DNA of 64,000 nt, taken from Holtermannia corniformis (Eukaryota > Basidiomycota > Tremellomycetes > Holtermanniales). A program made the translations under genes and the position numbers. The notes beneath the pieces are model-generated. The model saw nothing but the letters and a program-made list of their open reading frames with translations, ran no database searches and had not been told where the DNA came from. The stretch spans positions 285,811 to 349,810 of the forward strand of contig BCIJ01000002.1 of assembly GCA_001599935.1 (NCBI GenBank). Reading direction: 5' to 3'. Below, one piece after another: positions 35,609-48,500 of this stretch (positions are counted from its first letter, which is position 1; every line of letters begins with the position of its first letter).

Positions 35609-37178
35609 CTAGACAAAGCAGCGAGGGTCTGCCTCGAACACGACTCGGGTGCTGCTCTTGGTCTCGCTGACATAGCGCACGCTCGTCTCGATCGTGACTT
35701 GCTCGATTGTGACCTCGTCGATCGAGTCCTTGCTTCCAGTGTCGGCAGTCGCACCGTGGACGGCGTCGAGCACGTCTCTGCGCCGCACTTGGTGCAGTGC
35801 GATCTCTGGCTGTGGCGCTCGATCGGTCTTCAAGCTCCAGCTGAGGCCGAGCGAGCCACCGCGAAGCCAGTTTGAGAGCGCGTCTCCAGTCTGCTCGATC
35901 CATTCGAGCAGTGACGCATGTGAGCGTTTCGACAGTGCGTAGTGCACGCGCAGAACCCGACCGTACGCAGTCTGGCGCCAGTCGCACTCGAACGCGCAGC
36001 GGGGGACGACGGAGACGAGCAGCACGATTTCGGCCAACAGCGCAAACACGGCGAGCAGTACGATGGTGGTGTCGAACGCAACGTAGACGAAGAGCAGCGC
36101 TAGCCAGATCAACGCCGTCACGATCAGCTTGAAGACCAGCGTGAGGGTGAAGCGGATGTCGTCGCCGGTGCGCGGGCGTGGCTGAAACGGCGGCAGCGGC
36201 GACTGAAGAAGCCAGTGCTCAGCTCATGATCAAGTCGCAGGCGCTCTAGGCTTACTTTGGGAGGGACGGGCGCTGCCATGCTGTCTGGGTGTATTGCGTC
36301 TGCTGTACAGCGGTGGTCAAGTTGACGGGGATGGTGATGGTGGGTGGCAAACGTCTGTAGAGTCTTACACGGACGTTGTCCTCTGATCCGACGTAGCATA
36401 GTGTCTTCAACACCTCTATGCATCTCGAGGATGACATCCAGTACCAGCAGCTGCACGCCTCTGACTCTTCTGCATATGCATGAGCCTGCGCTACCAAACC
36501 CGAGACGGCGAGGTGAGAGCACCATTGACAAGTCTAGTGCACAAGCTGCCTCCTATCCACAATCACACCCTACTCGCCGCCTGCATCCACATCACACTCC
36601 ATACCAGTCGTCAGCTCGTTCTCTGCCCAGCGAGCAGCAACTCACGAGTACCCGCTATCCCCAGCGACGGCCGTGTTCGATAACAGATCGAGATCCATCG
36701 CACTCCTCAGCGTATCCTCGCCGACCGCCGTGTCGGATCCATCATCATCATCATCATCACACCAGTCCACGAGCCAAGGTAACGGCCAAAACTCCCTCTG
36801 ACCTCTGAGCGCGCCCTTGATCCAACGCCATGAACGAACCGTATGCGTCGCAAAGTGCTCGTCGCTCGCGCCCGCGCCGCAGCGACAGGGCTTCATCAGC
36901 GTCTGGATCGCGTCGATCGCAAGCGTCAAGATAAAGTAGATTGGCGTGAGGAGGAAGGCGGCGAGGAAGGCCACGATGCAGATTGCGCTCACGAACGGGA
37001 GGGCGAGGATGAGGCATGCGAACCGACTGGCGTAGAGGACTGGCGAGGCCAGTGCGACAAAGGACTGCGCGCCGCCAGAGAAGCTGGTGCTGATCGCTTG
37101 TGTGATGAGCCGGTAGAGCTCGAGCCCGTGCGTTGGCATCCGGGATGTGGATGCTAGTTGTGGCCATGTATCCATCAA
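35609..37178 (-). CDS. Multi-span membrane protein, unrecognised
   Basis: The first exon (Met 37178) contains two membrane spans within SRFACLILALPFVSAICIVA and AFLLTPIYFILTLAIDAIQT, then a soluble loop with an Asp run (encoded by a CAT/ATC repeat near 36739). It ends GDSGY at a GTGAGT donor. A middle exon reads AEESEACSCWYWMSSS to VRVRLYRRLPPTITIPVNL and splices exactly (GTAAGC to TTCTTCAG) to SPLPPFQPRPRTGDDIRFTL, leading into further spans (LIVTALIWLALLFVYVAF, VLLAVFALLAEIVLLVSVV). The C-terminal tail ends VFEADPRCFV. The link between the first and middle exon is unsettled because the phases of the obvious sites disagree, so this could be two genes. No family recognised. Confidence 0.5.
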
Positions 37179-37286
37179 ACGACCCCTGAGTCTGCGAGAC
37201 GCATGTGTATGATCGGCGTCGCGTCACGCAGCGATCTGAACGGCACAGTACAGATCGATCAGCACGCGTGCATCTCTGTGGTTGCT

Positions 37287-38722
<1,436 letters not shown>

Positions 38723-39063
38723 GCTGTCTGCTGCTCTACGGTTCTGATGAGTGTTGCAAGCTGCTCGCCAAAAGTCGAGAGTTGGCGTTCGGGCGAAAAC
38801 CAGCACGTGGGCCGATAAACCCGACGAGGCTTCCTGCCACAGTGCTCCTTCTCCATCTCGTCGATCATGACCTGCACTGGGTGACAAACATCCACATGGT
38901 CGTGAAGCATCTTCATAAGCAAGCAAAGTAATGAACAAGGCGCTCCGCACTCCCCACCCCTCTCCTAGACCAAAGCTATGTTGAAGCGGGCTCGAGTCGA
39001 GCATACACAGTCCATACAGTACAGCAAGTCGAACAGTATTAGGTTGCAGGCGGGTGCGCGAGG
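38723..39063. promoter_or_regulatory. LYS12 upstream region
   Basis: This 341-base gap between two minus-strand genes must hold the LYS12 promoter. No specific site was identified. Confidence 0.4.
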
Positions 39064-40118
39064 CTACGAGCGTGCGTGCAGGGCACGGCCGAGCCTAGCC
39101 TTCATGGCGCGTGCGCGCTCCTGGCGCTGCGGCGGCTGCGGCTTGGCCGTCAGCACTTGGGTGAAATAGTCGTCTGCGCCGTAGCTGTCATCCGCGACGT
39201 GGATGTAGTCTAGCGTGGGGACGACTAGGACCTCGTCGTCGGCTTCGGAGCCGCCAGTGACGCTGCCGTCGTCGCTGAGCTCGGGTGCGGGCGTGCAGGT
39301 GATCATTGGGACCCGACGGGGCGAGGAGCTCGCGGATGACGTCGAGGAGAGAGAGCCTGTCGGGGATGAAGGCGACGGTGGGCGGATGGAACGCAGCGTC
39401 GGGGGGATCACGTTGACGGTCGGCGCGTTGAAAGACTTCAACGCGGCGGCACTGAGCGGCGGCATCGAGATCGGTCGAGGTTTACCGGCGCTGACGGTCC
39501 TCTGACGAAGGAACGTCGGCAAGCGACTCTCACGAGTCGGGCTCGGCGGCTGGCTGGCCGAAGCAGCAGCAGCAGAAGCCTTGACAGCGGCCAACGAGCC
39601 GGCACTGCCGGCCCTTCGGTGGCCTTGCAGCCGGTACGAAACCCTGGCTTGGATCTGGGCAAGCGAAGGCAGCCTGGGAACGTCATGCGTGAGCTTTGTC
39701 GGTGACGAGAGCGGCGTGTTGGTTGCCGAGCGGGAAGTGGCTTGTGCGCGAAGGACCTGAGAGGGCCGGGCTGCGACATGGGGTGCGTCGGAGCGGGTGC
39801 GTGCGTGCGTGAGCGCCGGGGCGCGAAAGGGAGGAGCGTCTGCACGGAGCTGCGTGTGCTGCTTGCGAGGGGGCGAGACTGTCAAGTCGACTAGGAGCAC
39901 AGTCAGCCTATGAGCGTTTCCGCCGATCGGCCACACGACTGACCAAACGACTGGTCCCAGCCATCGACCGCACTCGGGCACGGTGGCAAGCTCGAGCCAA
40001 AGCTCGGACTCGAAGGATCGGGTTTCAGTGCGGCCTCTGCGACACTGTGGGCGAGCATCCTTAGCGGCGTCTGCTCGGATTCGAGCGATGAAAACGTGCG
40101 GGTCATTACGGCGGCCAT
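39064..40118 (-). CDS. Ser/Pro-rich protein, unrecognised
   Basis: Exon 1 starts at Met 40118 (MAAVMTRTFSSLESEQTPLR) and runs through CPSAVDGWDQSFGQ, then a short intron. Exon 2 encodes a long, disordered, basic Ser/Pro/Ala-rich stretch, a short conserved-looking box RLPSLAQIQARVSYRLQGHR, more Ser/Pro-rich text, and an acidic segment VPTLDYIHVADDSYGADDYF before KARLGRALHARS. The LPSLAQIQAR box looks like a docking motif seen in other basidiomycete proteins of unknown function. An upstream Met at 40544 is in frame, but the extra residues look like untranslated leader. Confidence 0.55.
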
Positions 40119-41094
40119 GTCTGTCAAAGACGGTGGGTGCAGTCGGAGAGTTGGGTGCTGCCAGCAGCACTCGTGGGTCGGTCGAATCGAGGCTAGCTCT
40201 GGTTCGATGCTATGGGCGTAACCGGGGCGGAGGAAAGGAAGCGGTGCGCGGGCGTGTGAATGGAGGGTTGCGATGGGGGCCAGTCGGTGCTCAAGACTGC
40301 AAGGGGTGATGTGAAAGGAGTGCGAGGGGAAAGGAAAGCGGAAAGAGAACAAAGCGAGTGTCAGCACAAGCTTGACCGACGAGGTGGAGACGGCGTAGAG
40401 CGATGGGATTATAGCGGGTCCAGAGCCAAGGATGAGATGGGAGCAGGAGACAATAGGGCGAGGACGCGCGCGCGAACACACGCAGTCACCCGCCACACAA
40501 GGATCGTCGACCGACGCGTCCGTTGTGTAGTCTGAAACGGCCAAAGGAAGGCCATCTGCCTGTAGCTAGTGCAAAGCGATAGTGCAAAGCGAGATGGATT
40601 GCACCGGGCGCGAGCACTCACCGTATGCATAGACGGATGCGCGGGCCAGCCCTACCTGTTGCTGCGAGTGTTGATCCGAGCGAGTAAAGCAGGCTAAAGT
40701 ATCGAAAGGGGTCGAGCGCTCGCCTGATCTGAAACGGGCACAATAAACAGCGCCAGGCCGCGAACAAAAGAGTGTCGGGTTGCAGAGCAGAGTCTTGCAG
40801 GTCAGGCTACAAGGCAGAACAAGGTCAGTCAGTCACTGTCCACAGACTGAGACGGGTTCGACCGAAAGCACGACGGTGCGACCCCAAACGCGTCGCACCT
40901 GCCGGATCAGGCCTGAAATCACCCGCAAGCGCCACGACGACCGGCCTTGGCGCACGCCCCGCACCGTATTCTTAGACAGGGCCACCCCATGGCTTGATCC
41001 ACTTAGCCTTGTCTGCATCCGGGCCACGGCTCGTTCAAGTGTTCATCTCACACCATACAGATTGCCACACTAGCTCGCTACAGTCTTGTCGGTT
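40119..41094. other. Intergenic, no gene seen
   Basis: This stretch lies upstream of the Ser/Pro-rich gene and downstream of the HMG-like gene, both minus strand. It has GAGCG-rich and purine-rich leader-like sequence but no exon, RNA gene or repeat that I can support. Confidence 0.4.
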
Positions 41095-43165
41095 TCACTT
41101 TTTCGCCTTGTTCTCACCCGCCTTCTGCGTCGCGCCGTCAGACACTGCATCACGCACGAGGGCAAGCAACGTACCGGGTTCTCGGGCCTGCAAGGTCACA
41201 CGGGATCAGCATGCCGTAGCCGGAACAAGGTGGCTGACCACCCGGATGCACTTACGCGGTAGCCCATGCCTGAGCAACCTTCTTGAAACGTTCCTGTGCA
41301 CGAGTGCGTCAGCTAAGCCCAGTGTTAAACGCGACAAGCCGCAAAGTGACACGCCCGGGTCTCGGAGAGTTTCCATTGCCAGGGCCGGCGCCATCGATGT
41401 CAGCCCATGCAACCAGCCGCCCGACCGTATGCGGCCGTGCTGTGCGCCCAGGCGAAAGCTCCGACTGCAAAGGCGCAGGCCAGCGCCACACTATGCAAAC
41501 AAACGTCGCCGACGTCAGGGCTCCATGACTCGCCCAAGTCAAACCGCCGTAAGCTTAGCACCCAACGTCCGATGCGGCCACTTGCGCCAACGCAAGGTGC
41601 AAACCTACCCGGTGCAGGGATCTCGCAAGGCGCAGGCCAGGCAAGGCACGCCAAGAGCCGATGTCAGCACTGACAGCCGACGCTGCAGATGGGCTCTCGC
41701 AACCGCACTTGCGGCATGCTCAGGGTGACTGATTGTGGCGACATGACGTTTACGACATGTCTTGCTGCTCGACAGAGACAAAAGTCGGAACAGACATGAT
41801 TGAACCAGCCATCCTAGGCAAAGACTAGCACAGACAGCGCCTCTTGCAAGCCAACCGATATGGTACTGCGTACGCAACGCCATATGGGCCCAAGCCAAAG
41901 GTGTTACGAATCGTGGAGGTCCCAGCAGCGTTCACGATTCTACGTGGTATCGCAATCGATGCAGCCCATGAGGGCTGATGACAGTGCGCCTACAGTCCGG
42001 TGGCAGCGCAGGCAAGACGTCAGCCGCGGTGTGACACGAAATAATCGGGCAGACCGACGTGCCCCTGATTGACCGTGCACATCAAGCAGCACGGTCCATG
42101 TACCTCCATCCGCCAACCATCGAGCGTCTGACTGCGTGGACTAGTTCAGATGGAATGAAAGGCAGTGCAGGCGCACTAGAGTAAGACGAACGGCTTGACG
42201 TGGCAACACGATCATCCATCCTGGGAGACGTTTGCGTGGCAGAGCCTGCCAGTGTCGTACGCAATGCACCCCTCCCAGTGTGACACAGCCCAGTGTAGGG
42301 CAGAGCAACTCTGGACACAAGCGCAGAGGGTCCTCTGAATCCGTCTCAGTAGCATCAAAGCGGCGCATCGTGTCACAATGACGTGACGTGCGCAAAGCTG
42401 TCAGCTATGTATGTTCGTCCGCCGCGCTGAGCACAAGCACAACCGAAGAACTTTCGTAGTTGAGTCGCCGGAACGCCACGCCCGCTACTCTATACCTGTG
42501 GGGATCTTCAGATGGCCCGGCGGAGCAGCTTGGCGTGCGAAAGCTGAACACTCAAGCTCGTAGAGCTTGGCACCGCGACCTACCACGCCTAGCGATCCAG
42601 CCAACACGTGCAGTGGTTCACGACGCACGCTCGCTCTGCAACAGTTGCCGCAGCGGTGGGCTTTAACCGGATAGAACGACCGGGATAAAGTGAAGCAATC
42701 ATCCGCAGCAGCCACCGGCTCGCTGCACCTTTGCACGACAGTTACAGCTCGTTGTGGGTGACACGGCGCGTGTCCTAGACTCCTAGGACCGTTCACCCTC
42801 CCGACGCGTCAGGTCGCGTTTCGCCACCGATCTCTTACGTCGCGTGCAGCCAGTCACTCCAAGAGGCCACTCACCTGGTGGGTAACAGTCTTGCCGCCCT
42901 TCTGGTCCTCGTCCTTGAGCTTGGCGAGCTGGACCTTCATGTATTGCTGGCTGAACAGGCCATCAGCCCTTGCTCACGCGACGCGTCCAAGGCGAGCCGA
43001 GACCCACTAGGCGGTCGTCTTGCCGGTCCCCTTCTTGCCCTTGGCGGCTGTGTAGCTGCGTCAACCTCGCGTTCGGTCGCTGGCCATGCGCTTACTCTTG
43101 GCGGCTGGTCGGGTTCGCAATCGTCAGCATCATGTGATGGTTGCAGCACGCAACTGACCAGGCAT
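41095..43165 (-). CDS. 70-residue HMG/YABBY-like nuclear protein, seven exons with microexons
   Basis: Exact splicing gives one 213-base frame. The exons are 43165-43159 (7 bases), 43104-43096 (9), 43047-43008 (40), 42950-42875 (76), 41293-41256 (38), 41187-41175 (13) and 41124-41095 (30), all with GT...AG borders and agreeing phases. The protein begins MPAAKTAKGKKGTGKTTAYQ, continues YMKVQLAKLKDEDQKGGKTV, then THQERFKKVAQAWATAPENP, and ends KAGENKAKK. This is the compact box (YMK..L..LK...P..H.ERF..VA..W..APENPK) of small fungal HMG/YABBY-like proteins, with a basic Lys-rich N-terminus. A nuclear, DNA-binding role is inferred from the family. The fourth intron (41294-42874) is 1,581 bases, about thirty times the local norm. 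The gene is invisible to simple ORF searches. Confidence 0.85.
41294..42874 (-). other. Very large intron with several perfect hairpins
   Basis: The donor (CACCAG/GTGAGTGG) and acceptor (GTGCACAG/GAACG) are canonical and keep the frame (HQ/ER). Inside are a 6-bp hairpin with a CCAA loop (41581-41596), an 8-bp stem (41908-41915 with 41933-41940), a bulged stem at 42043-42070, and directly abutting it a perfect 8-bp stem at 42071-42078 with 42089-42096. Open frames here are short and overlap on both strands, so I see no nested protein gene. An intronic structured RNA is possible. Confidence 0.6.
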
Positions 43166-43653
43166 TATAGACTGGAGAATGCGGTGGTACGAAGTGTGTA
43201 CGGCTATGCGATGCTGTTGCTGTGCTTTGCGCTATGGATGTTGTTGATGAGAGCGGCGAAGATGGGCGCGCGCGGATAGGCAGGGCAGAGCCTGTGCTTT
43301 GGCTCGCTCGCCACATTCTGGTCCCGGCGTTTGTTGACGCGTTCGGCGAGCGAAAGGAGTCTCCGCACGGCCCGGTGTGGCGGAAGAGCCAGCAAGCGCG
43401 CCATCAGACAGGACGTCTGTAGATCGCCAGCGGGGTGCTCCCTTCTTGCAGACACGATCCGAGTGGTGATGCTTCAATGGCAAAGGCAGACTGGCACGGT
43501 TCAGCATGCGCCATTGTGCGCCACTCCGCCCGATGTGCCGTCTGCAATCGCAAGGGTGAGCCAGTCTGCATGCTCAAACTGTGACTGGTATGTATCCGTA
43601 GCTACGCCTACAAGCACTCCACCTGCTCCTGTACTCTGACCTGACAGCACGGG
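43166..43653. promoter_or_regulatory. Upstream region of the HMG-like gene
   Basis: This gap must contain the promoter of the HMG-like gene (minus strand). No further gene is supported. Confidence 0.4.
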
Positions 43654-43932
43654 CTACCAAACGGGCTTACCCTCATGGTGTCCTTTCACTGTCACTGCGC
43701 AGCTTCCCATGGACCCACATACCATTTCGTTGGGCGAGGTGACCTCGAAGCGATTCTCGTTCCAGAAGATCGTGATATCCTTGGCAGCATCTTTGTATTC
43801 CTGGTTCCTGGTTGTGACAATTTTGTCCCCAGTGTTGACCACTGTGAACGTGATGGTCGCCGGAATCTTTCGGTCGTCATTGCTGTCCAGCCGATCCGAA
43901 AAGGCAGTGGCGACTTGACTGGTTAGATTCAT
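43654..43932 (-). CDS. Small protein of a local family, member 1
   Basis: The 92-residue frame starts at Met 43932 (MNLTSQVATAFSDRL); an upstream Met at 44016 is in frame but less likely. It reads ATITFTVVNTGDKIVTTRN, EYKDAAKDITIFWNENRFEV, TSPNEMVCGSMGSC and ends GKPVW. The pattern (alternating hydrophobic residues, N-x-F-x-V/I-x-SPN, G-x-x-G, terminal G-x-PVW) recurs in the protein at 44788-45066. No signal peptide or membrane span is seen. A compact beta-rich fold is likely. Family and function unrecognised. Confidence 0.65.
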   Translation of the reverse strand: MNLTSQVATAFSDRLDSNDDRKIPATITFTVVNTGDKIVTTRNQEYKDAAKDITIFWNENRFEVTSPNEMVCGSMGSCAVTVKGHHEGKPVW

Positions 43933-44787
43933 AGAGCACTGCTCTGAGTGTTGAGAAGTCGAAAAGATGTGCTGCTGTCTGGCTTGCTTAACCAGAGACG
44001 CGCCATCTCCTCGCATGACCGCTTTTTATCATGAGCGCTTGTGCAGTTGCACCAAGAGAAGGCATACAGACACCAGAAAGGAAGATACTGACCAGTCGGT
44101 GCATCTCGACAGCTAAGTCTTCTCAGCCACGATGAGATGCAGAACTGTACAGGGCCGCAGAGCTGTCCGGTCGTGTCATCATGCGCTCGCAAAATGCTCA
44201 AACCTTTGATAAGAAGCGGACCGGTAGTCTATTTCACGAGCCATTCGACTGGTAAGCCTTCGCACTTTCCGGAGTGAGAGTGGGTGGCTTCGTCCGAAGG
44301 TAGTCACCTGCTTGCAAAGCCTTTTCGCGACGAACACCGTCCTATACAGCTACAGCACCAGCAACGTCCGCGACTGCATGTTTGAGGACGCTGAGAATGG
44401 GGTGACAATACATTGGACCGCTGAGACAAGCTCCGCCAAATTCAAGCTGACCGGGAGGGAATTTGGGGGCAAATAACTTGCCAAAAGACAGGACGATGTT
44501 CATTAGGTGAATAACCAGAGCATTCGTGATGCACGGTGGCATGAATCGAGACTAGGATGATGTCACACTTGGTCCGATGCGTGTACATGAGCCTTGTACG
44601 GCCCGTCCGTGCAGCGCCAAAACTCGTCATCGCCATGGATCGAGACGCGGACATATTTGCTGGAAGACTGACGTGACGCTGTCTATCCTGCGCCCTCTCA
44701 TGACTTTCAGCGATTGTACACACAGCGAAGGAAGATGTGGCATGGCGGCTAGTGCACCTGACACATGCGCTTTCGACGGCTGTCGGC
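43933..44787. other. Gap between two small-family genes
   Basis: No intact member of the small-protein family is found here, although spacing would allow a lost copy. The minus-strand frame at 44342-44542 (with EFGGACLSGPMYC) shows no family pattern. It probably contains the promoter of member 1. Confidence 0.35.
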
Positions 44788-45066
44788 TCATGATGAACCC
44801 CACACAGGCGTGCCCACTTTATCCTCTTCTCCCATGTGACTGATGGACTCGGTGCCAATCTGTCCTGTCACGAGCACGTTGGGCGAATGGATCGTGAAGC
44901 TATTCGCTGAAAAACTGATTTTCACCTCCTTCTCCAGGTCTTCATACGGGTCGTCTCTGTTCACCGTGATGTCTTCAGCACCCAGCTTGAAATCGATGGT
45001 ATCTGGCGGCCTGGCGCTGTCAGAAGAGGTGGGAGTGAATTTGGTTGTCGTTGGGCTAACGCTCAT
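44788..45066 (-). CDS. Small protein of a local family, member 2
   Basis: A 92-residue single-exon frame from Met 45066 (MSVSPTTTKFTPTSSDSARP). Core: DTIDFKLGAEDITVNRDDPY, EVKISFSANSFTIHSPNVLV, TGQIGTESISHMGEED and GTPVWGSS. It aligns with member 1 (SPN, V.G.xG, G.PVW) and shares RD..Y.D with the frame at 54506-54802. Length, strand and spacing suggest tandem duplication. Function unknown. Confidence 0.68.
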   Translation of the reverse strand: MSVSPTTTKFTPTSSDSARPPDTIDFKLGAEDITVNRDDPYEDLEKEVKISFSANSFTIHSPNVLVTGQIGTESISHMGEEDKVGTPVWGSS

Positions 45067-45575
45067 TGCTTTTGTAATGTTTATGTTATCGAAGCGTAGG
45101 ACGGTGGCGTAGTCGCGTCTTTATACCTTGTCGTCGCCTTCTACGGTACTTGCCTGCACAGCTTGGCACTTCGAGTGGAAGGCTGCCAGCATCTTCGATG
45201 CTAGCACTTCAGTGAGTCCTTAATGCTGTCAAAGACCAGATCGAGAGTGAAATGCACAGTATTTGTGTTCAAGGCGCAGTACGCCCCCCCGAAGACTTTG
45301 TCAAGCCCATCTGGTAGAGCATCTAGGCTCCACTTCGTCTCGCGGCGATGTGCTTGGAGGGGTGTTGATACGACTCACTGTCCCGAGAGAACATACGCCA
45401 CATACAGCGGAGGAGCGAGATGGCCCGCCATCTCTAAAAGGTATGTATCAATGCTCATTTGAAGTCCTCTTGCGATGCGATGAAAGTTCAATCGAAGCCC
45501 GCAATAGCTCAACCGACGCCAGGTCAAGCGCTGTCAGAGCTGCACATCTGACGAGCACATCCAGCACCATGCATG
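45067..45575. other. Intergenic, no gene seen
   Basis: This lies between the start of small-family member 2 and the stop of VAC14, both on the minus strand. It should hold the promoter of member 2. Confidence 0.4.
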
Positions 45576-48500
45576 TCATTGCTGTCCCTTCCTGACGCCC
45601 TGGATGATCCTCCGCCGCCCATTCGGTCCCGGACTGGTTGCACGCACCGAGCCCAGACCAGCCGCACCGTTCATACTCGCCACCGCGCCGCCGATGGAAA
45701 CGCCAGCAGACACCATGGCGGAACCGGAACCGGTGCGTTTCGGGTTCAGTGGCGAAAGCGCAGCCCGACCCCCACCGCTTCCCTCCGCCGACTTTGCTGC
45801 TGACCCCGTCGTCTTGCGCCGTACAGTACCCTTGCTTGACACTTCGCGGATACCAGGAACACCGCCGAGCGTGTTGGACGTTGTTGGTACGTGAAAGCCC
45901 GAGATTGAGCCGTTTTGACCGTTATCGCCCATCTGCGCACGGCGCGACTTTTCATGACGGTGTTGGACGTTTCGAAAGTCTGATGAACGTCAGCGATACA
46001 GACGATCAGGGTGTCGCCACACACGAGAAAGAAGTTCCTGCCATTTGATCTCATCCCGACCGCTCATCTTTGACCGCGTGGAAGAGGTCGCTGTGGGGTA
46101 CGCATTGCTCCTGCCGGCTAGTCAGCTGACGCCTCGGTTGGTACGCGCGGTACGCACACTTTCGACTGCGAAGGCACATAACCTGACGAGTGCACGATCG
46201 ACAGTCGTGCACGCAACGAGACAAACGCGCTGCTTTGCGGCAAGATCATGAGCAGTCCGTACAGGCATTTGGGCAGGTAGGGGTATTTGTCCGGTTCAAG
46301 TAGTTGAAGACGAAGGGCTGATCTGTCAGTTTTCGCCTGTTGCACATTGCGCGACTCACTGGTAAACACGGGGCTTTCAATCAACATGACGAGCTTGTCG
46401 ATCTGGACCAAGAGTGACACTGTTAATTCGAGCTCGGCGCTGTTCAAGTCAATCAATGATCCGCAGCACAAAGTCATGAATGCTCACAAGATCTGCAACA
46501 GGTTCGACGCGTGCTCATATGCTTGTGCAAGCAAACATAACGCGAACACAGCGACCGCATTATGGCACCAAGACTTGTAAAGCGATGAAAAGAGCATCTG
46601 GCCGTCCTGCATCCTTCAGCCATCTCAAGCACAGCACCGTGGCAAACGCACTTTAGATTCGAGGTTCTTCAACCGTTTTCGGAAATCGAGTAGTTCAGGC
46701 GAGGTGATAAGGATCATGTTGAGTTTTACGACCATGAGACTTGCGAATTCGAGATCCTACACGATCAGTTCGTGGCTACCTTTGCTCAAACCTCGACACA
46801 CTTCGTCCTTTTCCAAGATCTCTGCCAGGGTCCGATAGATGCGCTCTGTGTTGAGGTTGATACACAGCTGTCGAATAATCAAGCTCCCGCGCGTTTCAAG
46901 TAATCGTCGATCGGTGCTAAAGAGCTCCAGCACATTGACCATGAAGCTCGTAAAGTACGAGTCTTCAGAGCTGGACGAGATCTGGGCAAGGAGCTGGAGA
47001 TCGTATTTGACGACTTCTTCAGAGGGGTCGGACAGGGTTTTGAGCAGGGCGGGGAAAGTGCCATCGTCGCGGGATAGGATCTGCGAGGCGCGTCAGCACC
47101 CAGTCATTCGGGGGGCAAGGTGCGGTTAGCGAACCTTGTTTGGAGCTTTGTGATGCAGCATCAAGAGCCATTCTAGCGCGGCCACGCGCGTATCCTCGTG
47201 CTCGCTCAAGAACTGCAGAGTCAAAACATTGACCGTCTCCTTGATATCGAACGGATCCTCATCCACCACGCCCTGCACCTGCGCGGTGCCCAAGCTAGCG
47301 GTAGGACTCTGCGGCCTACTCTTCCTCCCTGGGAACTCAAACGTCGACGGCGTCACGGGCTCTGATGCGATCGGCACGGGTTTCGTCCCCGATCGGAGCG
47401 TCGTGACGTTTGATGCGGAGAGCGATGTTGCGATGTTGATGGAGGATTGGCGGGATGGAACGGTAGAGTTTGCAATGTCCAGAGGGTCAGACATTACACT
47501 CTTGAGTTCTGCAGGGTCGATTGATGGATGGTCCCGTCGGTGTTGGAGAGGGGCGGTGGCGGGCGGTGACCCGGCGAGGGATTGGAGTGACGAGGAGGCG
47601 GTAGGAGGCATGGCTGCGGCGGCTGTTGTGGGTGGCAGGACTGTTGAGGCTGTGGAAGGGGCGGTCGAGGGGGGGAGTGGGAGAGCTTGGATGACATGGT
47701 ACAGTGCCGCATTGGTCTCGTTGGCTGCAGTTTGGATCGAGGGTCTGTTCAGCGTCAGTACTTCGTTTACCCGGACGACGTGTTGCCATGCCGCAGCGTA
47801 CGCACACATGATGGGCAAGGTTCGGTAGGATGGCCGGTACCAGCTGCGGTGTGAACGGCACAACGACCTCTTGCGCAAACGTCAAAAACGTTGTGATCCA
47901 GTGCATGGCCGTCGCCTGGATCTGCTCATCTACCAGCTCTTCAGCCAGTAGTCTATTTGCAGCGGCCTCTGATCGACTCACCGGGATACGACAGATGATG
48001 GATCATGATCTCGACAATCGCCGCATGGTCCACATACACGCCCTGACCGGGCACCCAGATGCCCTCGCCATCTTCATCCACCTCGTCACCCGGTTCTTCC
48101 GTCAGTCCGTCCTCGACCACCTCCTCATCCATCTCGGCTGTACGTTTCGGTAGGCCATCGCGCCGATGGGTCGGTGACACGGAGCGCGGGTGATTGCGCT
48201 GGACTTTGGCAATGTCTCGAATCTCGCGCAGGAACTCTGCGAGGACGTTTTCGGTCGCGACGCGGACGTCGATGTTTGGATCGCTCAGGTATTTCCTGCA
48301 GTGTTCAGCCGCTGCGATCGGTGCAGTCGGAGAGACTTACAAGAGACCATCGAGAAATTCCGGGAGGTAGCTGACGAGCTCGAGATCCGGGACGGAATCA
48401 AGCACCATGATCCACGAGACGAGGTGCATGCGCGTGAACGGCGAGATGACATAGATGCGCTCACTGAGCAACGGGACGAAGCGCGCGAGCGAGAATGCAC

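Noticed and set aside
35609..37178. Seipin assignment for the multi-span membrane protein
   Set aside because: Spans at both ends fit loosely, but the luminal seipin blocks are not visible.
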